In this document: one piece after another, positions 7,891 through 17,669 of the stretch
Position numbering within the stretch: position 1 is the stretch's first letter
Layout of the letters: each line of letters opens with the position of its first letter
From: Candidatus Binatia bacterium
Lineage (GTDB): Bacteria > Vulcanimicrobiota > Vulcanimicrobiia > Vulcanimicrobiales > Vulcanimicrobiaceae
Length of the DNA: 64,000 nucleotides
Direction of reading: 5' to 3'
NCBI GenBank assembly: GCA_035541935.1
Contig: DATKMJ010000069.1
Span: 1 to 64,000, forward strand
Notes under the pieces: model-generated
Database searches by the model: none
What the model saw: the letters and a program-made list of their open reading frames with translations, nothing else
What the model was told of the DNA's origin: nothing
Position numbers and translations under genes: made by a program

Positions 7891-8152
7891 GCGCGCGGTG
7901 TGGGCTGCCTCGAAGACGCTCGTCGCGCCACCTCCTGTGGCGCTCCTGCTGCGCCACTTTTTCGGCAGAACGAAGTTTTGAAGATCACATCCTGTGATGG
8001 CCGAAAAAGTTGGAGCCTTCTCGGCAGCCCACACCCCGCGCGCTGATAACGGACGGCGGCGAGGCTCGACGTAATGCCGAGGAGGCCGCGCAGCAGGAGC
8101 GCAGCGGGATGCGGAGCGACGAGCGTTTCTGAGGCGTTACGTCGAGCCTCGC
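7891..8152. repeat. block of nested and tandem inverted repeats between convergent genes
   Basis: This region between the ends of the MATE gene and the kal-like gene has no convincing coding frame. Outer arms 7891-7909 and 8023-8043 pair over 19 bp with a 2-nt bulge. Inside them are an 11-bp pair (7956-7966 with 8000-8010) and a perfect 6-bp hairpin ATCACA-TCC-TGTGAT (7984-7998). A second element follows: arms 8059-8078 and 8133-8152 match at 19 of 20 positions, the odd one being a G-U pair in RNA, and enclose a 54-nt loop. The loop sequence CGCAGCAGGAGCGC (8089-8102) is complementary to 7942-7954 in the first element. It could be a dispersed intergenic repeat, a non-autonomous element or a structured RNA. 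Confidence 0.6.
7937..7962 (+). terminator. intrinsic terminator of the padR-MATE operon
   Basis: The 7-bp stem GTGGCGC (7937-7943) and GCGCCAC (7951-7957) encloses a 7-nt loop and is followed directly by TTTTT (7958-7962). It lies 66 bp after the MATE stop codon and is embedded in the larger inverted-repeat block. Confidence 0.65.
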
Positions 8153-8162
8153 GCGACGAGAA

Positions 8163-8543
8163 CTAGTTGCGTTTCTTGTCTTTGGGCGTGACGCACGTGC
8201 CGGTCGCGCGGCAGACGACGATCGGCGGATCGAGCACGTCGGCGGCGCTGTCGTTCATCTCGGGACGCGCGGCGATAACCTTGCGCGCTTCGAACTCCAT
8301 GTGCCGCGACGTCTTGCCGACCTTGACGATGCGCCCCTCGGCTTCGACGTAATCGCCCGCGTAGGTGGGAGCGAGAAACCGGATCTCGGAGTAGGCCGCG
8401 AAGAGCCCTTCGTCGCCGTCGAGCCGGATCAGCAGTTCGGTCGCGACGTCGCCGAAGAGCGCGAGGATGCGCGCTCCGTCCACGAGTCCGCCGCCGTAAT
8501 GGCCGTCCTGCGAGCTCATCCGCACGCGCAGGATCGACGTCAT
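8163..8543 (-). CDS. kal: hotdog-fold 3-aminobutyryl-CoA / beta-alanyl-CoA ammonia-lyase family protein
   Basis: The 126-aa protein starts at ATG 8543, overlapping the mazG stop as ATGA. Its sequence closely follows the Kal/Acl family: [20 protein letters not shown], then [20 protein letters not shown], then [17 protein letters not shown], then [16 protein letters not shown], ending [15 protein letters not shown]. In lysine fermentation Kal removes ammonia from L-3-aminobutyryl-CoA to give crotonyl-CoA; Acl does the same for beta-alanyl-CoA. Assignment to this family is strong from remembered signatures. The exact substrate is inferred from kamDE about 36 kb away. It ends a mazG operon rather than a catabolic one. 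No upstream extension is likely because the coding space belongs to mazG. Confidence 0.8.
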   Translation of the reverse strand: MTSILRVRMSSQDGHYGGGLVDGARILALFGDVATELLIRLDGDEGLFAAYSEIRFLAPTYAGDYVEAEGRIVKVGKTSRHMEFEARKVIAARPEMNDSAADVLDPPIVVCRATGTCVTPKDKKRN

Positions 8544-9724
8544 GCCTTCGCCAGTTGCCATAATTCCTCGAGTTCGTCGAGCGAGAGATCGGAGAGGCTC
8601 TTCCCGTTTGCGGCGGCGCGCTCTTCCATGAAGGCGAAACGCCGGTAAAATTTCTCGTTCGCCTCGCGCATCGCCGTCTCGGCGTCGATGCCGAGCGCCC
8701 GCGAGAGGTTGACGAGGGTGAAGAAGACGTCGCCGAGCTCTTCGCGCACGTGCGAGTCGTCCTGGCGCTCGCGTCGCGCCTGCGCCAGTTCCTCGAGCTC
8801 CTCCGAGAGCTTCTCGAGCACGCCGTCGATCGCGGGCCAGTCGAAGCCGACGCGCGCGGCCTTCTCCTGCATGCGCTGACCGCGTTGCAGCGCGCCGAGG
8901 TGCTTCGGGATTCCGTCGAGCCGGCTGCGGCGACCGCGTCCGGTTTTTTCGAGCGCTTTGAGGCGCTCCCAGCTGCGCCACTGCGCGTCGACGTCTTCGA
9001 TGACCGCGTCGGCGAAGACGTGCGGATGGCGCCGGACCATCTTGTTCGAGAGCGCGTCGACGACGTCGGCGATGCCGAACTTTCCGGTCTCGGTCGCTAG
9101 TTGCGCGTGAAAGACGACTTGCAGGAGCAGATCGCCGAGCTCTTCGCAGAGCCCCTCGAGATGCGAGATCTCGATCGCCTCGACGACTTCGAACGTCTCT
9201 TCGATGAGATACGGGACGAGGGTGCGATGCGTCTGCTCTCGATCCCACGGGCAGTCCATCCGCAAGCGGGCCATGATCTCGATCAAGTCGTCCCACGTGT
9301 AATGCGCCGATTGCGGCGGAAGCGGAACGAGCGGCATCGCGATCGCCGCGGATAACGTCGCGCGCGCAACGCCGGGCACGATCTCACAGCGAACGCCGCG
9401 TGCCTCGAGCGCTCGCAGCAGCGGCGGTAGTCCGGGGAAGTCGGAGAGCGGGTTGCCGAGCACGGCCAGCGCGAGCGCGCCCTCGGGCGCGGTGCCGATG
9501 CGCTCCGCGAAGCGCGCGACCTCATCGGCGCCGCCGCGCACGAAGAGCGCGGGGTCGTCGACCATGCCGCGCACGATCGCGACGCCGTTGCTCTCGAGAT
9601 ACGCGGTGAGGTTTTGCGGGGCGAGAGGCGCGACGGCGCTCCCGATCTCGCGCAGCGCGTCGAGGCCGCCGATGGTCAGGAGTCCGGGATTTCCCGGACC
9701 CAGACCAACGATGCGAACCAGCAC
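8540..9724 (-). CDS. mazG: MazG nucleoside triphosphate pyrophosphohydrolase with YabN-like N-terminal domain
   Basis: The 394-aa protein has an N-terminal tetrapyrrole-methylase-like domain (about 1-130; [33 protein letters not shown]). Two MazG repeats follow, starting near residue 145. The first carries [19 protein letters not shown] and [14 protein letters not shown]; the second carries [16 protein letters not shown] and [18 protein letters not shown]. The EExxE and ExxD residues bind Mg and hydrolyse NTPs to NMP and PPi, mainly for house-cleaning. The N-terminal domain is probably not catalytic. It lies between prsA (54 bp away) and the kal-like gene (4-bp overlap). The mfd-...-mazG order resembles that of Bacillus. 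Confidence 0.92.
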   Translation of the reverse strand: MLVRIVGLGPGNPGLLTIGGLDALREIGSAVAPLAPQNLTAYLESNGVAIVRGMVDDPALFVRGGADEVARFAERIGTAPEGALALAVLGNPLSDFPGLPPLLRALEARGVRCEIVPGVARATLSAAIAMPLVPLPPQSAHYTWDDLIEIMARLRMDCPWDREQTHRTLVPYLIEETFEVVEAIEISHLEGLCEELGDLLLQVVFHAQLATETGKFGIADVVDALSNKMVRRHPHVFADAVIEDVDAQWRSWERLKALEKTGRGRRSRLDGIPKHLGALQRGQRMQEKAARVGFDWPAIDGVLEKLSEELEELAQARRERQDDSHVREELGDVFFTLVNLSRALGIDAETAMREANEKFYRRFAFMEERAAANGKSLSDLSLDELEELWQLAKA

Positions 9725-9778
9725 CCTACGCTGTTCGGGAGCCTTTCGCGGTTGCCCCCGCAGGGCCGCCGAGCGGCC

Positions 9779-10741
9779 TTACTTGGTCGAGGCGGGCGCC
9801 GGAGAGGCTGCCGAACTCGCTGCCGGTGCGGCTGAAGCCGGAGCCGGCGGAGGCGGCGGCGTGGCGAAGAGGCCGGCAAACTGCGGATCGTTCACGACGA
9901 TCGTCGCCTTCTGCTGCAGGCCTTGGAGGAACGGCTGGATCAGCGGTGCTTCCTGCTGCTGGCGAAGCGTCTCGGTGATCTGATCCGTCGCGCTCGCAAG
10001 CGTTGCCTTCGTTCCGGGAGTGCGCGACTCGACTTGGATGATGTGGTAGCCGAACGGCGATTTCACCGGCGCGCTGATCGCGCCGACCGGCGCCGAGAAG
10101 GCGACCTTGTCGAACGCCGGCGTCATCTGTCCGCGCCGGAACGAGCCGAGCTCGCCGCCCTTATCCTTGCTGCCCGGATCCGCCGAGTATTTCTTCGCCA
10201 GCGTTGCGAAGCTCTGACCCGACTTCAAGTCGGCTTCGACCATCGTCGCCATCGCCATGTTGGGTAAGAGGATGTGACGCGCGGTCACCTGTTCGGGCTT
10301 ATCGAACGAGGCGTGGTTCTTGTCGAAGTACTGCTTGACTTGCGCCGGCGTCACGGTGACGTCTTTCGCGAGCGCCTTGTCGAGGATGAGCTGCTCGCGC
10401 AGTGCGGAGCGTACGTCGGCTTCCGTGAGACCGCGCGCCTTGAGCATCTCGTCCCACGAACCCGTCGGGAAGTTTGCCTTGATCTGATCCTCACGCGCAG
10501 CGATCTCGGCGTCGCTGACCGTAATGTTGTTGCTCTTGGCGTACTGATCGATCAGCGTCTCTTGCACGAGTTGCTGCAGAACGGTCCGGCCCATCGGGCT
10601 CGCTTCGAGGCGATCATCGAAGGTTGACCGGCTGATCGCTTGGCCGTTCACCGTAGCGACGGCGCCCCCGCCCGAGCACGCCGCGAGCGACGCGGCGAGA
10701 AGGGCGGCGAGGCCCACGGTGATGCGTTGGGCTTTCGACAT
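9779..10741 (-). CDS. prsA: PrsA/SurA-like peptidyl-prolyl isomerase lipoprotein (parvulin)
   Basis: The 320-aa exported foldase has a lipoprotein signal peptide ending in the lipobox LAAC with Cys22. A SurA-N-like helical domain covers about 28-140 (VNGQAISRSTFDDRL; LVQETLIDQYAKSN). A parvulin rotamase domain covers about 150-245 (TARHILLPN, SFATLAKKYSADPGSKDKGGELG, SPFGYHIIQVE). The C-terminus is a Pro/Ala-rich tail. The ATG has a GGAG box 5 nt upstream. It probably assists folding of exported or outer-membrane proteins, fitting the barrels encoded elsewhere in the window. It lies between mfd and mazG. Confidence 0.9.
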   Translation of the reverse strand: MSKAQRITVGLAALLAASLAACSGGGAVATVNGQAISRSTFDDRLEASPMGRTVLQQLVQETLIDQYAKSNNITVSDAEIAAREDQIKANFPTGSWDEMLKARGLTEADVRSALREQLILDKALAKDVTVTPAQVKQYFDKNHASFDKPEQVTARHILLPNMAMATMVEADLKSGQSFATLAKKYSADPGSKDKGGELGSFRRGQMTPAFDKVAFSAPVGAISAPVKSPFGYHIIQVESRTPGTKATLASATDQITETLRQQQEAPLIQPFLQGLQQKATIVVNDPQFAGLFATPPPPPAPASAAPAASSAASPAPASTK

Positions 10742-10778
10742 CTTTGCTCCGTTAGGAAAGGTTGGTTAGGCGTAGTAA

Positions 10779-10797
10779 GCGGGGCCGATGGCCCCGC
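10779..10797 (-). terminator. possible weak terminator after mfd
   Basis: A perfect 8-bp GC-rich stem (GCGGGGCC / GGCCCCGC) with a GAT loop lies between the mfd stop and the prsA start. On the minus strand it is followed by TTACTACG, so the U tract is poor. It may attenuate rather than end transcription. Confidence 0.35.
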
Positions 10798-10851
10798 GTT
10801 ACGGCGCCGAGGTTCGAGCGCAATAGGTGACCTCCTCTCTCGGCGTCGGCG

Positions 10852-13800
10852 TCAGATGGCTTCGAGCAGCGCTCGCAAGAGGGGCATCCACCCCCCTGAG
10901 GCGGGGAGATCGACGAGAATGCGCCCCTCGCTGAAACGGAAGCGGTTCTTCGTGAGGGCCGCGAATTTCGGGACCGCGGCGGGGTCGAGTTCGAATCCCG
11001 AACCGACGCCGAGCGTGAGGCGGCGCTCGTCGACGACGACGCGCGTCACGCGCTTGCGCAGGGCGATCGCGCGCAGCTTGGTCAGCTCGACGAGGTTTGC
11101 CAACGGCTCGGGGAAGACGCCGAAGCGATCGCGCACGCCGGCGGCGACCTCTTCGACCTCCTCTTCCGTGCGGGCCCTTGCCAGCTGCTGGTAGACGGCG
11201 ATCTTCTGCGAGACCTGCGAGATGTAGCCGGTAGGAATGAAGGCGTCGATCTTTACGTCGATGACCGCCTCGCGCCGATCCTCGAGCGCCGCAGGCGTGC
11301 CGCGCCGTTCCGCGATCGCCTCCGCGAGCATCTCGCAGTACGCATCGAAGCCCACCGAAGCGATGAAGCCGGATTGCGCCGCACCGAGCAAGTTTCCGGC
11401 GCCGCGAATCTCGAGATCGCGCATCGCGATCTGCAGCCCGGAACCCAACTGCGCGAACTCCCGGATCGCTTCCAGGCGCGCCTTCGCCTCTTCGGTGAGC
11501 GCCTTATGCCCCTGATAGAGCAGATAGCAATAGGCTTGGTGATTCGACCGGCCGACGCGTCCGCGAAGTTGGTAGAGCTGCGCCAGGCCGAACCGATCGG
11601 CGTCGTTGACGATCATCGTGTTGACGTTTGGAATATCTATGCCGTTCTCGATGATCGTCGTCGCGACCAACACGTCGACCTCGCCGTCGATGAAGCGCTG
11701 CATCACCGGTTCGATCTCGGCCTCGCGCATCTGCCCGTGCCCGACCGCGATGCGGGCGCGCGGTACCAGCTGCTCGAGCGCGTTACGCACCGCGTAGATC
11801 GACTCGATGCGATTGTGGAGATAGTAGACCTGACCGCCGCGGTCGAGCTCGGCGGCGATCGCGCGCTGCACGACCGCATCGCTCGCCGGCACGACGAGCG
11901 TCTTGATCGACATGCGGTTCTTCGGCGCCGTCTGAATGAGCGAGAGGTCGCGCACGCCCATTAACGACATATGGAGCGTGCGCGGGATCGGGGTCGCCGA
12001 GAGCGTCAGCGCGTCGACGCTCGCGCGGTACTCCTTGAGGCGCTCCTTGTGCATGACGCCGAAGCGCTGCTCTTCGTCTACGATGATGAGACCGAGGTCC
12101 GCGAATGCCACGTCCTTCTGCAAGAGGCGGTGGGTCCCGATCACGACGTCCACCGTGCCTTGCGCGAGGTCGTGAAGGATGCGTCGCTGTTCGGCCCTCG
12201 GAGTGAAGCGCGTCAGCTCTTCGACGCGCACGGGAAACGCGCCGAAGCGCGCGCCGAACGTGCGGTAGTGCTGATCGGCCAAGAGCGTCGTCGGCACGAG
12301 CACCGCGACTTGCTTGCGGTCCGCTACGGCCTTGAACGCGGCGCGCATCGCAACCTCGGTCTTGCCGTAACCGACGTCGCCGCAGACCAGCCGATCCATC
12401 GGACGCGCCGCCTCCATGTCGCTCTTGGTCGCGTCGATCGCCTTCTGCTGGTCGGGCGTCGTTTCGTACGGGAAGGCCTCTTCCATCTCGGTCTGCCACG
12501 TCGTGTCCGGGCCGAAGGCAAAACCGGTTGCGAGCTCGCGTTCTGCGTAGAGCGCGACGAGTTCGTCGGCGATCTTACCGAGCGACTCCGAGACGCGCGT
12601 CTTCGTGCGCGCCCAATCCGCGCCGCCCATCTTGGAGAGACGCGGGCTCTGGCCTTCGGCCGCGGAGTATTTCGCGATCTGATGCATCTGCGTGACGGGC
12701 ACGAGCATCCGATCGCTGCCGGCGTAACGCAGATCGAGGTAATCTTGCGTCGCGCCGAGGATCGTCTCGGCGCGCAGCCCGAGGTACTGCCCGATCCCGT
12801 GAACGGCGTGGACGACGTAATCGCCGACGCGCAAATCGGCGAGCGTGACCGGCACGCCCTCTTTGATCGCGCGCATCTTGACGCGCTTGGGCGGCGCGCC
12901 GAAGATCTCGCGATCGCCGAGGACGCGCATCCGCGCGCCCGGCACGCGAAAGCCGGCTTCGATCGAACCTTGATCCACGAAGACGCCGCCGCGCTCGCGC
13001 GGTCCCACGTCCACGCCGGCGGCGTGGAGCAGATCGAGCGTGCGCGTCTTGGCGGCGCTGACGATGAAGAGACTCTCGCCGGCGGCGCTCCATTCGCGCA
13101 TCGCGCTCGAGAAGAGCTCGATCTGCCGGCTGAAATGCTCGACCGGAAGGCAGTGGAAGACGTGCGACTCCAGCACGGGCGGCAGCCAATCGCCATCGCC
13201 GCTCTCGATGCCGCCAGGAAGAACGAGCGCCGGTTCGCGCGCGATCGCCGCGCCGAGCTCGTGCAGCGAGACGGGAGTCGCGGTACTCTCCGCGAGGGCC
13301 TCCTCATCGTCGCGCTCGCCGAGGAGCGTGTGCCGCTCGCGCTCGCGCTCTTCATCGAGCGCGCGCGCGACCGCAGCGATCGTGGCGGGCTCGTCGAGCA
13401 CGACCGTCGCCCCGGCGCCGAGATAATCGAAGAGCGTTACGCCCGCGCTCCCGTTCGGCCGATCGGACCACGGCGCGACCGCCAGCGATTCGATCGCCCC
13501 GCTGCTGCGCTGCGACTCGATCGCGAAAGCGCGCAGAGATTCGATCGTGTCGCCGAAGAACTCGATGCGCACCGGCGTCTCGGCCGTTGCCGCGAAGAGA
13601 TCGATGATTCCGCCGCGCACCGCGTACTCGCCGACCGCGCTGACGACGTCGCAGCGCTCGTAGCCGAGCGCGAAGAGGCGCTCTTGCAGCCGCTCCCAGC
13701 CCGTCTCCTCGCCGGGCCGAAGGACGAAACGCCGCTCTTCGAACGCCGCGCGCGGCGCGAAGCGCTGTCTGACCGCGGCGATCGGCGCGAGAACGATGCG

Positions 13801-14172
13801 AGAGGTCGCATCGGCGAGATCGGCGAGCAGCGTCACGCGCGCGCTCCGCTCCGACGGACTCTCGATCGCGCCGACGGCTTCGTCGCGCGAGCGCAGCAGC
13901 GAGACGGCCTCGGCGCGATCCTCGAGATAGTAGAGCAGATCCGCGAAGGCGCGTTCGGCGGCATCCGGGGTCGGGACGATGACGAGCAGCGTTCCGCCGA
14001 GCGCGCGATAGAGCGCCGCGAGCATCGCCGGCCGCGCGGCGGCGATCGTCTCGTGCAGCGCGCAGAGCCCGGGTTTGACGCCATCGATCCGGCGCAGCGC
14101 GCGCAGGCGCCCGACGACGCTCTCCCAGGAGCGGCTCGATTGCGTCAGCGCGCCGAGCAGCTCGTCCTTCAC
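10852..14172 (-). CDS. mfd: transcription-repair coupling factor
   Basis: This 1106-aa SF2 translocase displaces RNA polymerase stalled at lesions and recruits UvrA. The GTG start at 14172 overlaps the upstream stop as GTGA; sequence before it belongs to the upstream gene. The N-terminal UvrB-like region covers about residues 1-330. The RNA-polymerase-interacting and translocase part carries [18 protein letters not shown], Walker [14 protein letters not shown] near residue 600, the DEEQ box near residue 697 ([15 protein letters not shown]), [15 protein letters not shown], and [20 protein letters not shown]. The C-terminal TRCF domain covers about 960-1106. Length and motifs are normal. Confidence 0.96.
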   Translation of the reverse strand: MKDELLGALTQSSRSWESVVGRLRALRRIDGVKPGLCALHETIAAARPAMLAALYRALGGTLLVIVPTPDAAERAFADLLYYLEDRAEAVSLLRSRDEAVGAIESPSERSARVTLLADLADATSRIVLAPIAAVRQRFAPRAAFEERRFVLRPGEETGWERLQERLFALGYERCDVVSAVGEYAVRGGIIDLFAATAETPVRIEFFGDTIESLRAFAIESQRSSGAIESLAVAPWSDRPNGSAGVTLFDYLGAGATVVLDEPATIAAVARALDEERERERHTLLGERDDEEALAESTATPVSLHELGAAIAREPALVLPGGIESGDGDWLPPVLESHVFHCLPVEHFSRQIELFSSAMREWSAAGESLFIVSAAKTRTLDLLHAAGVDVGPRERGGVFVDQGSIEAGFRVPGARMRVLGDREIFGAPPKRVKMRAIKEGVPVTLADLRVGDYVVHAVHGIGQYLGLRAETILGATQDYLDLRYAGSDRMLVPVTQMHQIAKYSAAEGQSPRLSKMGGADWARTKTRVSESLGKIADELVALYAERELATGFAFGPDTTWQTEMEEAFPYETTPDQQKAIDATKSDMEAARPMDRLVCGDVGYGKTEVAMRAAFKAVADRKQVAVLVPTTLLADQHYRTFGARFGAFPVRVEELTRFTPRAEQRRILHDLAQGTVDVVIGTHRLLQKDVAFADLGLIIVDEEQRFGVMHKERLKEYRASVDALTLSATPIPRTLHMSLMGVRDLSLIQTAPKNRMSIKTLVVPASDAVVQRAIAAELDRGGQVYYLHNRIESIYAVRNALEQLVPRARIAVGHGQMREAEIEPVMQRFIDGEVDVLVATTIIENGIDIPNVNTMIVNDADRFGLAQLYQLRGRVGRSNHQAYCYLLYQGHKALTEEAKARLEAIREFAQLGSGLQIAMRDLEIRGAGNLLGAAQSGFIASVGFDAYCEMLAEAIAERRGTPAALEDRREAVIDVKIDAFIPTGYISQVSQKIAVYQQLARARTEEEVEEVAAGVRDRFGVFPEPLANLVELTKLRAIALRKRVTRVVVDERRLTLGVGSGFELDPAAVPKFAALTKNRFRFSEGRILVDLPASGGWMPLLRALLEAI

Positions 14173-15398
14173 GAGCGCAGCGCTCCAAGCAGCGGCAGCG
14201 ACGCGGCGATGCCGAGAGCCGCCGCGAGCGGCGGGCTTGGCGTCGCTACCGCGTCGGGCACGTAGCGCAGCAACGACGTGAAGCCGAGCAACAGCGCTAC
14301 CGCGGCAGCCCGCGTGCGCGGCGCGCCGGCGGCGAGCGCCGTCAGCCAGAGCGCGTACCACGGATAGGGGTTCGGAATCAGCGCCCACGCCGCGATTCCT
14401 AGCCAGAGCCACCCGTCGGCTCGGGCCGAGCGCAGATGGGCGATGCCGCGAAACGCGAGCGCCGCGGCGACCGCGATTGCGAACAGCGATGCCGGAACGG
14501 CGCCGAGCGGCGCGAGTACCGCCGCTACGGAAGCCGCAGGCGCGTACGCCCCGTGCGGCGCGACCTGCGTCGCGACGGCGCGAAGCAGCGGCATGGAGAT
14601 CGCCGCCGCGATCGCGATTCCGACGGCGGCTCCGACTCGCGCGCGAGGGTTGACCGCCGCGAGCGCGATCGCCGCCCCCGCTCCGGGGAGTTTGATCAGC
14701 GACGAGAGCGCGACGACCGCGGCGCCGGCGGCGGCGCTGCGCGTGCGCGCGAGCGCGAAGCCCGCGAGAACGAAACAGAGCGCGAGCGCGTCGTTGTGGC
14801 CTTCAACCGCGCACCAGAGCGCGACGGGGTTCAATCCGATCGTTGCGGCGGCGAGCAGCCGCGCGGCCCGATCCCCGCGATAGGCGGCGTACGCGAGCGG
14901 GATGCACGCGAGCAGCGCGAGCACCGCGGTTACGCGCATTCCGTCGAGTTGCGCGAGCGTGCCGAACGGCGCGAGCGCGATCACGATCGCCTTCGCGAGC
15001 GCGACGAACGCCGGCCCGTAGACGCAGACCGGGAAGACCGAGCTCGTCCCGAGCGGCGTCGAGGGGGCCCACTGCCAGTTCGCATCGGCGAGCAGCGGAT
15101 CGCCGCGCGCGATCGCCGCGTGTACGTACGGATCGAGGCCGAGCCGTGCCAGCTCGCCGTAGGCCGCATACGCGTAGACGTCGCTCGAGAAGAGCACGGG
15201 TGAAAACCACGCGGCGAGCGACGCGAGCGCGGCGACCGACGCCGTCGTCGAGAGCGGGAGCGGCTGCGCGCGCAGGATCGCCCGCCGATAGAACGCGCCG
15301 GCTACGGCGATCGCGAGCAGCAACGCCGCGAGCGCGATCGCGCCGCGCACTCCCCACTCGGTGACGACGGCGAGAGGCTGCGCCTGGCCGGCGTTCAT
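14169..15398 (-). CDS. GT-C membrane glycosyltransferase, MptB/GT87-like
   Basis: The 409-aa protein has about 10-12 transmembrane helices. The first large loop contains SSDVYAYAAYGELARLGLDP, resembling the acidic D-x-Y loop of polyprenol-phosphomannose-dependent alpha-mannosyltransferases of the MptA/MptB and GT87 group. Further helices carry a GHNDALAL segment and PNPYPWYALW near the C-terminus. It probably adds a sugar from a lipid-linked donor on the outer face of the inner membrane. ATG 15398 overlaps the upstream stop as ATGA and its own stop overlaps the mfd start as GTGA. The donor could be made by the GT2 at 16692-17645. The sugar is unknown. Confidence 0.7.
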   Translation of the reverse strand: MNAGQAQPLAVVTEWGVRGAIALAALLLAIAVAGAFYRRAILRAQPLPLSTTASVAALASLAAWFSPVLFSSDVYAYAAYGELARLGLDPYVHAAIARGDPLLADANWQWAPSTPLGTSSVFPVCVYGPAFVALAKAIVIALAPFGTLAQLDGMRVTAVLALLACIPLAYAAYRGDRAARLLAAATIGLNPVALWCAVEGHNDALALCFVLAGFALARTRSAAAGAAVVALSSLIKLPGAGAAIALAAVNPRARVGAAVGIAIAAAISMPLLRAVATQVAPHGAYAPAASVAAVLAPLGAVPASLFAIAVAAALAFRGIAHLRSARADGWLWLGIAAWALIPNPYPWYALWLTALAAGAPRTRAAAVALLLGFTSLLRYVPDAVATPSPPLAAALGIAASLPLLGALRS

Positions 15399-16645
15399 GC
15401 GGCGCGCGCGAGCGCCGCTGCGGCGATGCCGAGCAGCACCCACCACGCGCCGCCTACCTTAGGATAGAAGACGAGGTAATCGACGACCTGATGGAGGGCG
15501 AGCGCGACGGTAGCCGCCAGCGCCGCCAGAACCCACGGCGACGCGCCGCGGAGACCGCGCGCAAGCGAGGTGACGATCGCGCCCAACAGCGCAAGCGTCG
15601 CCGCAAACAAGACGAGGCCTCCCTCGGCGAGCGATTGGAGATACCAACTGTTGGCGTGCGTTCGCACGCCGGCGACGCCGTAGGCGGGAAGCGCGAGCTC
15701 GAAGTTTCCCGCGCCGACGCCGAGCAGCGGCCGATCGCGCCACATGCGCCAAGCCGCGCCCCAAAGTTCGGAACGATTGCCGACGCCGCCGGCGTAGAGG
15801 CTCGGCTCGAGCGTCGCGCGGAGCACGCCCGGCGCGTGCGCGTAGATTGCCCACCATGCGGCGCCCGCGAGACCCGCTGCCAGACCGAGCGCCGCAGGAC
15901 GGAGCGCGCGCCATGCGGCACGGCCGCCGGCGAATGCAAGGATCGCCGCGACGACCGCGAGCCCGAAGAGGCCGGCGCGCGAAAACGTGAGGACGTCGGC
16001 GCACACGGCGAGCGCGAGCGCGATGGCGATCGGCGCGGATCGTCGCGCCGGCGCCCACGCTCCGAGCGTAGCGACGGCGATCTCACAGTAACCGGAGAGC
16101 TGGTTGGGACCTTCGAGAAGTCCGGCGACTCGCGGAACGATCGCCGCACCGATGTAGAGACCCGAAGGCGAGCCGATCGCCTCCTGCACGAGCGCGGAGA
16201 GCGATACGGCAATCGCTGCCGCCGCCACGGCGGTCAGCGGCGCGTCGTCGTCGCCGTCGAGATAATAACAAAGGAAGGCGGCGGCGAAGAACGCGCCATA
16301 CTCGACGACCTTGAGCGTCTCGCGCAGCGCGACGCCGCGGTTGATCGCGTCGAGCAGCGTCAGCGCGGTCGCGGCGAGATAGAGCGCCAGCGCGCCGAGG
16401 AGCAGGGGAGCCGGCGGCCTGCGCAGCGCTCGAATCGCGCCGCCGTACGTCGTCAGGCCGATCAGCACGCCGAGCAGCACCGCCTTCGGAATCGTGATCG
16501 TCGTGCCGAATAGGTCGTGGGCGAATGCTATCGGGGTCGTCAGCACGAGCGCGGCGAGACCGTACGCCGGACGCCGCGCGGTCAACAGCGCCGCCGCGAC
16601 GACGGCGAGGACGAAGAGCGCGGCCGCCGGCGGATCGAGCGGCAC
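15395..16645 (-). CDS. O-antigen ligase/polymerase-like membrane protein
   Basis: The 416-aa polytopic protein has about 11 hydrophobic segments. The O-antigen ligase (Wzy_C/WaaL) pattern is visible: a long extracytoplasmic loop in the second half with RSELWGAAWRMWRDRPLLG, then GVGAGNFELALPAYG, then THANSWYLQSLAEGGLVLF. The H-x-x-W/Y-L-q-x-l-x-E-x-G core is the hallmark of the ligase superfamily. It probably polymerises or transfers a polyprenol-linked glycan at the periplasmic face. It lies 46 bp after a GT2 gene and overlaps the next GT-C gene by 4 bp. Confidence 0.82.
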   Translation of the reverse strand: MPLDPPAAALFVLAVVAAALLTARRPAYGLAALVLTTPIAFAHDLFGTTITIPKAVLLGVLIGLTTYGGAIRALRRPPAPLLLGALALYLAATALTLLDAINRGVALRETLKVVEYGAFFAAAFLCYYLDGDDDAPLTAVAAAAIAVSLSALVQEAIGSPSGLYIGAAIVPRVAGLLEGPNQLSGYCEIAVATLGAWAPARRSAPIAIALALAVCADVLTFSRAGLFGLAVVAAILAFAGGRAAWRALRPAALGLAAGLAGAAWWAIYAHAPGVLRATLEPSLYAGGVGNRSELWGAAWRMWRDRPLLGVGAGNFELALPAYGVAGVRTHANSWYLQSLAEGGLVLFAATLALLGAIVTSLARGLRGASPWVLAALAATVALALHQVVDYLVFYPKVGGAWWVLLGIAAAALARAA

Positions 16646-16691
16646 CGGCAGCGCGAACCGGTCGACGACCGGATGGTACTTCAGAACTTCC

Positions 16692-17645
16692 TCAAGATCG
16701 CTCGATATCGCTGATCAGATAGAGCGGACGCCCCTTCACCTCGTCGTAGACGCGGCCGAGATACTCGCCGAGAATCCCCAGGCTCATCAGTTGCACGCCG
16801 CCGAGGAAGAGCACCGCGACGATCGTGGACGCCCATCCGGGCGTGTACGCGGGCGGTTTGAGGCTGAAGAGCTTGAAACCGATGACGACGAGCGCGTAGA
16901 CGAAAGCGACCGCGCTCACCGCGAATCCGAAGTAGGAAGCGAAGCGCAGCGGGATGTCGGAGAACGACGTTATCCCATCCATCGCGAAGCTCAGCATCTT
17001 CGTCAGCGGATACTTCGTCTTTCCGGAGTGGCGCACGTCGCGATCGTACTCGATCGCCGTTTGATTGAAGCCGACCCAGCTCACCATCCCGCGCAGAAAG
17101 CGATGGCGTTCCGGCGACCGGCGCAGCGCGTCCACGACGCGCCGGCTCATGAGGCGAAAATCCCCGGCGTCGAGCGGAATCGCGATCTTCGTCATCCGCT
17201 TGATCACGCGATAGAAGATGCGCGCGGTGACGAGCTTGAAGGAGCTCTCGCCGCGGCGCGTGCGGCGCACGGCGTAGACGACGTCGTAGCCTTGGCGCCA
17301 CTTGTGAAGGAAGGCCTCGATCAGTTCGGGCGGGTCTTGAAGATCGCCGTCCATCAGAACGACGGCGTCGCCCGTCGCGATCTCGATGCCCGCGGTCGCG
17401 GCGAGCTGGTGGCCGAAGTTGCGCGAGAGATTGACGAGCACGACGTTGCGCCGGTGATCCATTTCGCGCCGAACCGCCATCGCGGTGCCGTCGCTGCTGC
17501 CGTCGTTGACGAGCACGATCTCCGGCTCGAAATCCGGCCGAAGGCGTTCGACGACGCTCCCGATGCGTTCGAGCAGCGGCGGGACGTTCGCCGCCTCGTT
17601 GTAGAGCGGGACGACGATGCTGAGAACCGGACGCGAGCTCTTCAT
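16692..17645 (-). CDS. polyprenol-phosphate glycosyltransferase, GT2 (GtrB/DPM-like) with two C-terminal TM helices
   Basis: The 317-aa protein has a GT-A domain at about 1-225: LSIVVPLYNEAANVPPLLE, DxD-type VLMDGDLQDPPELI, and the RR-GESSFK segment. Two transmembrane helices follow near residues 230-260 and 265-295 (FAVSAVAFVYALVVIGFKLF; IVAVLFLGGVQLMSLGILGEY). This architecture transfers a hexose from a nucleotide sugar to undecaprenyl phosphate, providing donors for GT-C enzymes. Two predicted GT-C/ligase genes follow in the same operon, which supports that role. It diverges from the lipoprotein gene at 17689 across 43 bp. Confidence 0.88.
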   Translation of the reverse strand: MKSSRPVLSIVVPLYNEAANVPPLLERIGSVVERLRPDFEPEIVLVNDGSSDGTAMAVRREMDHRRNVVLVNLSRNFGHQLAATAGIEIATGDAVVLMDGDLQDPPELIEAFLHKWRQGYDVVYAVRRTRRGESSFKLVTARIFYRVIKRMTKIAIPLDAGDFRLMSRRVVDALRRSPERHRFLRGMVSWVGFNQTAIEYDRDVRHSGKTKYPLTKMLSFAMDGITSFSDIPLRFASYFGFAVSAVAFVYALVVIGFKLFSLKPPAYTPGWASTIVAVLFLGGVQLMSLGILGEYLGRVYDEVKGRPLYLISDIERS

Positions 17646-17669
17646 CGGCTAAAGGGTTTTCAACCTCAC

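Noticed and set aside
7807-8034. Minus-strand 75-codon frame across the inverted-repeat block
   Set aside because: It is made of the palindromic stems and the end of the MATE gene; composition and position fit a by-product of repeat structure, and there is no ribosome-binding site.
11971-14265. 764-codon plus-strand open frame opposite mfd
   Set aside because: High-GC antisense frame with Arg/Asp/Glu-rich composition and no motif; mfd on the other strand is unambiguous.
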